From Utricularia gibba (taxonomy: Eukaryota; Streptophyta; Magnoliopsida; Lamiales; Lentibulariaceae), in contig NEEC01000197.1 in assembly GCA_002189035.1 (NCBI GenBank), positions 1 through 64,000 on the forward strand: a stretch of DNA of 64,000 bases, in the 5' to 3' direction. The notes under the pieces are model-generated. The model ran no database searches, was not told the origin of the DNA, and saw only the letters and a list, made by a program, of their open reading frames with translations. The position numbers and the translations under genes were made by a program. Numbering within the stretch: the stretch's first letter is position 1; the number at the start of each line of letters is the position of its first letter. Positions 62,678 to 64,000 of the stretch are shown one piece after another.

Positions 62678-62990
62678 GTGATGCATTTATCAACGATGGG
62701 TTTTCGGCGGCTGCCTAAATGGTTTTTCAAGCAACAGCTTGCCGTTTTAAGGTGGGTGCTGTAGTTGGGAGCTTTGTCAGGGCCCGAGATTCGGTCTGGC
62801 TACTAAGCCCAATCGGGTCGTACTCGACGAAATCGTAATGCATTTGCTTTAGTTAGGATGTCATGAGAACCCCAACGGGTTTTCTCAACACTCTACTTTA
62901 TATTTCAGAAGGCGCTCTTGGGGGGTTTCGGGATTGGGCCAGAGGTCGGGTCGGGCTATGGCCCATAGTCAGTTGTAGCCCGGAAAATAA
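62678..62990. repeat. Reference monomer type D (313 bp)
   Basis: Diagnostic strings are AACGATGGG, CCGTTTTAAGGTGGG, GTCGTACTCGACGAAATCG, GCATTTGCTTTAG, CTACTTTATATTTCAG and GCTATGGCCC. Half-units are h1 62678-62834 (157 bp) and h2 62835-62990 (156 bp). It carries the right-domain variant CCCAACGGG. Subtype D' shares the first half but ends like C (CTATATATTTGAG, GCTCAGGCC). Confidence 0.93.
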
Positions 62991-64000
62991 GTGATGCATT
63001 TATCAACGTTGGGTTTTCGGCGGCTGCCTGAATGGTTTTTCAAGCAATAGCTTGCCATTTTAAGGCGGGTGCTGTCGTTGGCAGCTTTGTAAGGGCCCAA
63101 GGTTCGGTCTGGCTCCTGAGCCCAATCGGGTGCTACTCGATGAAAATCGTGATGCATTTTTTGAAGTTAGGATGTCATGAGCACCCCAAATGGTTTTCTC
63201 AACAACCTGATTTATATTTGAGGAGGCGCTCTAGGCTGGCACTAGTATCGAGCAAATGGTCGAGTCGCGCTCTGGCCCATAGTCATTTGTAGCCCGGCCA
63301 AAAAAGTGATGCATTTATTAACGTTGGGTTTTCGGCGGCTGCCTACATGCTTTTTTCGAGGAAAAGTTGTCGTTTTTTTGCGGGTGCTGTTGTTGGGAAC
63401 TTCGTCCGGACCCAAGGATCGGTCTGACTTCACAGCACAATCCGATCCCATTCGACGAAAATCGTGATGCCTTTATTGAAGTTAGGATCTCATGACCACC
63501 CCAAATGGTTTTTTCAACAGCATGCTTTACACTTGACAAGGCGCTTTTGTGGGTCACCGAGATCGGGCCGGATTCGGGTCGGGCTTGAGCCCAAAGTCAG
63601 CTGTAGCCCGGCAAAAGAAGTGATGCATTTATTAACGTTGGGTTGTCGGCGGCTGCCCACATGGTTTGTCAAGCAATAGCTTGCCATTTAAAGTTGGGAG
63701 CTTTGTCCGGCCCGAGATTCGGTCTGGCTACTAAGCCCAATCGGGTCGCACTCGACGAAAATCGTAACGCATTTGATGTAGTTAGGATGTCATGAGAACC
63801 CCAATGGGTTTTCTCAACACTCTGCTATATATTTGAGAAGGCGCCCTCGGAGGGTTTCGGGATTGGGCCAGAGGTCGGGTCGGGCTCAGGCCAATAGTCA
63901 GTTGTAGCCCGGAAAATAAGTGATGCATTTATCAACGATGGGTTTTCGGCGGCTGCCTAAATGGTTTTTCAAGCAACAGCTTGCCGTTTTAAGGTGGGTG
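62991..64000. repeat. Tetramer A-B-C-D, cut by the window end
   Basis: Monomers start at 62991, 63306, 63620 and 63920; only 81 bp of D are present. C is 300 bp because 13 bases are missing at 63693 (CATTTAAAGTTGGGAGC). The array clearly continues beyond the window. Confidence 0.93.

Larger units (their letters stand above)
61737..62990. repeat. Reference tetramer A-B-C-D (1,254 bp)
   Basis: Chosen as the type copy because it shows no private gaps. Monomers start at 61737, 62052, 62365 and 62678 (315, 313, 313 and 313 bp). All eight half-units are 156-158 bp. Confidence 0.95.
1..64000. repeat. Satellite DNA array filling the whole window
   Basis: The start motif GTGATGCATTTA recurs about every 313 bp from base 181 to base 63920, always in the same orientation, and the sequence between motifs aligns throughout. 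About 200 monomers fall into four families (A-D) whose order repeats. No unique sequence, transposon or inversion interrupts the array; the only clearly foreign-looking bases are about a dozen near 29381. A homogeneous, gene-free tandem array with a nucleosome-scale basic unit is the usual form of centromeric or pericentromeric satellite in eukaryotes. I do not recognise it as a named family, and function is not shown by sequence alone. Confidence 0.98.
22459..64000. repeat. Right domain: tetrameric A-B-C-D higher-order repeat
   Basis: From here the array is A-B-C-D repeated with a period of 1,237-1,261 bp, most often about 1,252. Exceptions are one trimer (28687-29597) and four five-monomer copies. 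Many A monomers are exactly 315 bp and appear identical over most of their length, showing recent amplification or gene conversion. The D monomer here begins like D' of the left domain (AACGATGGG) and ends like left-domain D (CTACTTTATATTTCAG, GCTATGGCCC). Confidence 0.9.
53950..64000. repeat. Downstream copy of a long-range duplication
   Basis: Corresponding HOR starts lie 11,679-11,693 bp downstream of those at 42264, 44770 and 46285. The offset then grows to about 12,945 bp after the extra HOR at 59233. Both copies hold a five-monomer unit followed by an AAGGATCGG/GCCCAAGTC unit. Confidence 0.7.

Noticed and set aside
1-64000. CRISPR array
   Set aside because: Periodicity is regular, but the unit is 157/313 bp with no unique spacers between short repeats, and intervening sequence is itself repetitive.
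1-64000. Ribosomal DNA, tRNA cluster or tandem gene family
   Set aside because: No rRNA or tRNA signature is seen, and units are too short and non-coding. A GGTTCG string in A and A' monomers matches part of a pol III B box, but the rest of the box and a paired A box are missing.
1-64000. CENP-B box (core TTCG....A..CGGG)
   Set aside because: I checked the TTCG occurrences in the A-D consensuses (e.g. CTTCGTCCGGACCC, ATTCGACGAAAATCG, TTTCGGGATTGGG). None has the required A and CGGG at the right spacing.
1-64000. Transposable element or virus-derived insertion
   Set aside because: I found no terminal repeats, target-site duplications, polyprotein-like frames or departure from the satellite consensus longer than about a dozen bases.
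1-64000. Telomeric or simple-sequence repeat tracts
   Set aside because: Only short homopolymers (up to seven T or A) and GGGTCGGGTCGGG-like runs are present inside the monomer. No telomere-type hexamer or heptamer array exists.

Overview
This window is one uninterrupted block of tandemly repeated satellite DNA from end to end. I find no credible protein-coding gene, RNA gene, transposon, CRISPR array, or unique flanking sequence. Every open frame on either strand is a by-product of the repeat. The organism is therefore a eukaryote. A 157-bp basic unit in a homogenised higher-order array is typical of centromeric or pericentromeric satellite, but nothing here proves centromere function or names the species. 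CpG dinucleotides are frequent, so the array shows no strong CpG decay.

The repeat has three nested levels. (1) A basic unit of 156-158 bp. (2) A monomer of about 313 bp made of two diverged basic units, h1 and h2; I define its start at the motif GTGATGCATTTA. (3) A higher-order repeat (HOR) of four monomer types A-B-C-D, about 1,252 bp. All copies point the same way. I placed roughly 200 monomer boundaries by eye on that start motif and typed each monomer by diagnostic bases. Primes mark subtypes (A', B', C', D') and a slash marks a chimeric monomer (e.g. C/D).

Layout. From 1 to 22,458 the array is heterogeneous. It mixes an eight-monomer unit (A-B-C-D'-A'-B'-C-D, best seen at 1737-4219), a seven-monomer form lacking B' (A-B-C-D'-A'-C/D-D, e.g. 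11058-13237), and longer rearranged forms with chimeric monomers. From 22,459 to the end the plain tetramer A-B-C-D dominates. It occurs in about 29 head-to-tail copies, interrupted by one trimer (28687-29597) and four five-monomer copies (starting at 39612, 44770, 51302 and 56449). Diagnostic variants in D and C spread from about 32 kb onward, and a block of seven HORs (42264-51301) reappears about 11.7 kb downstream (53950-64000).

Interpretation (inference): the tetramer arose from the longer unit by unequal crossing-over between D' and D, and was then amplified and homogenised. Three clusters of shrunken copies (18846-19362, 40850-41012, 51930-52389) look like consensus sequence with pieces left out and almost no substitutions. 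They could be real deletions or assembly consensus errors.
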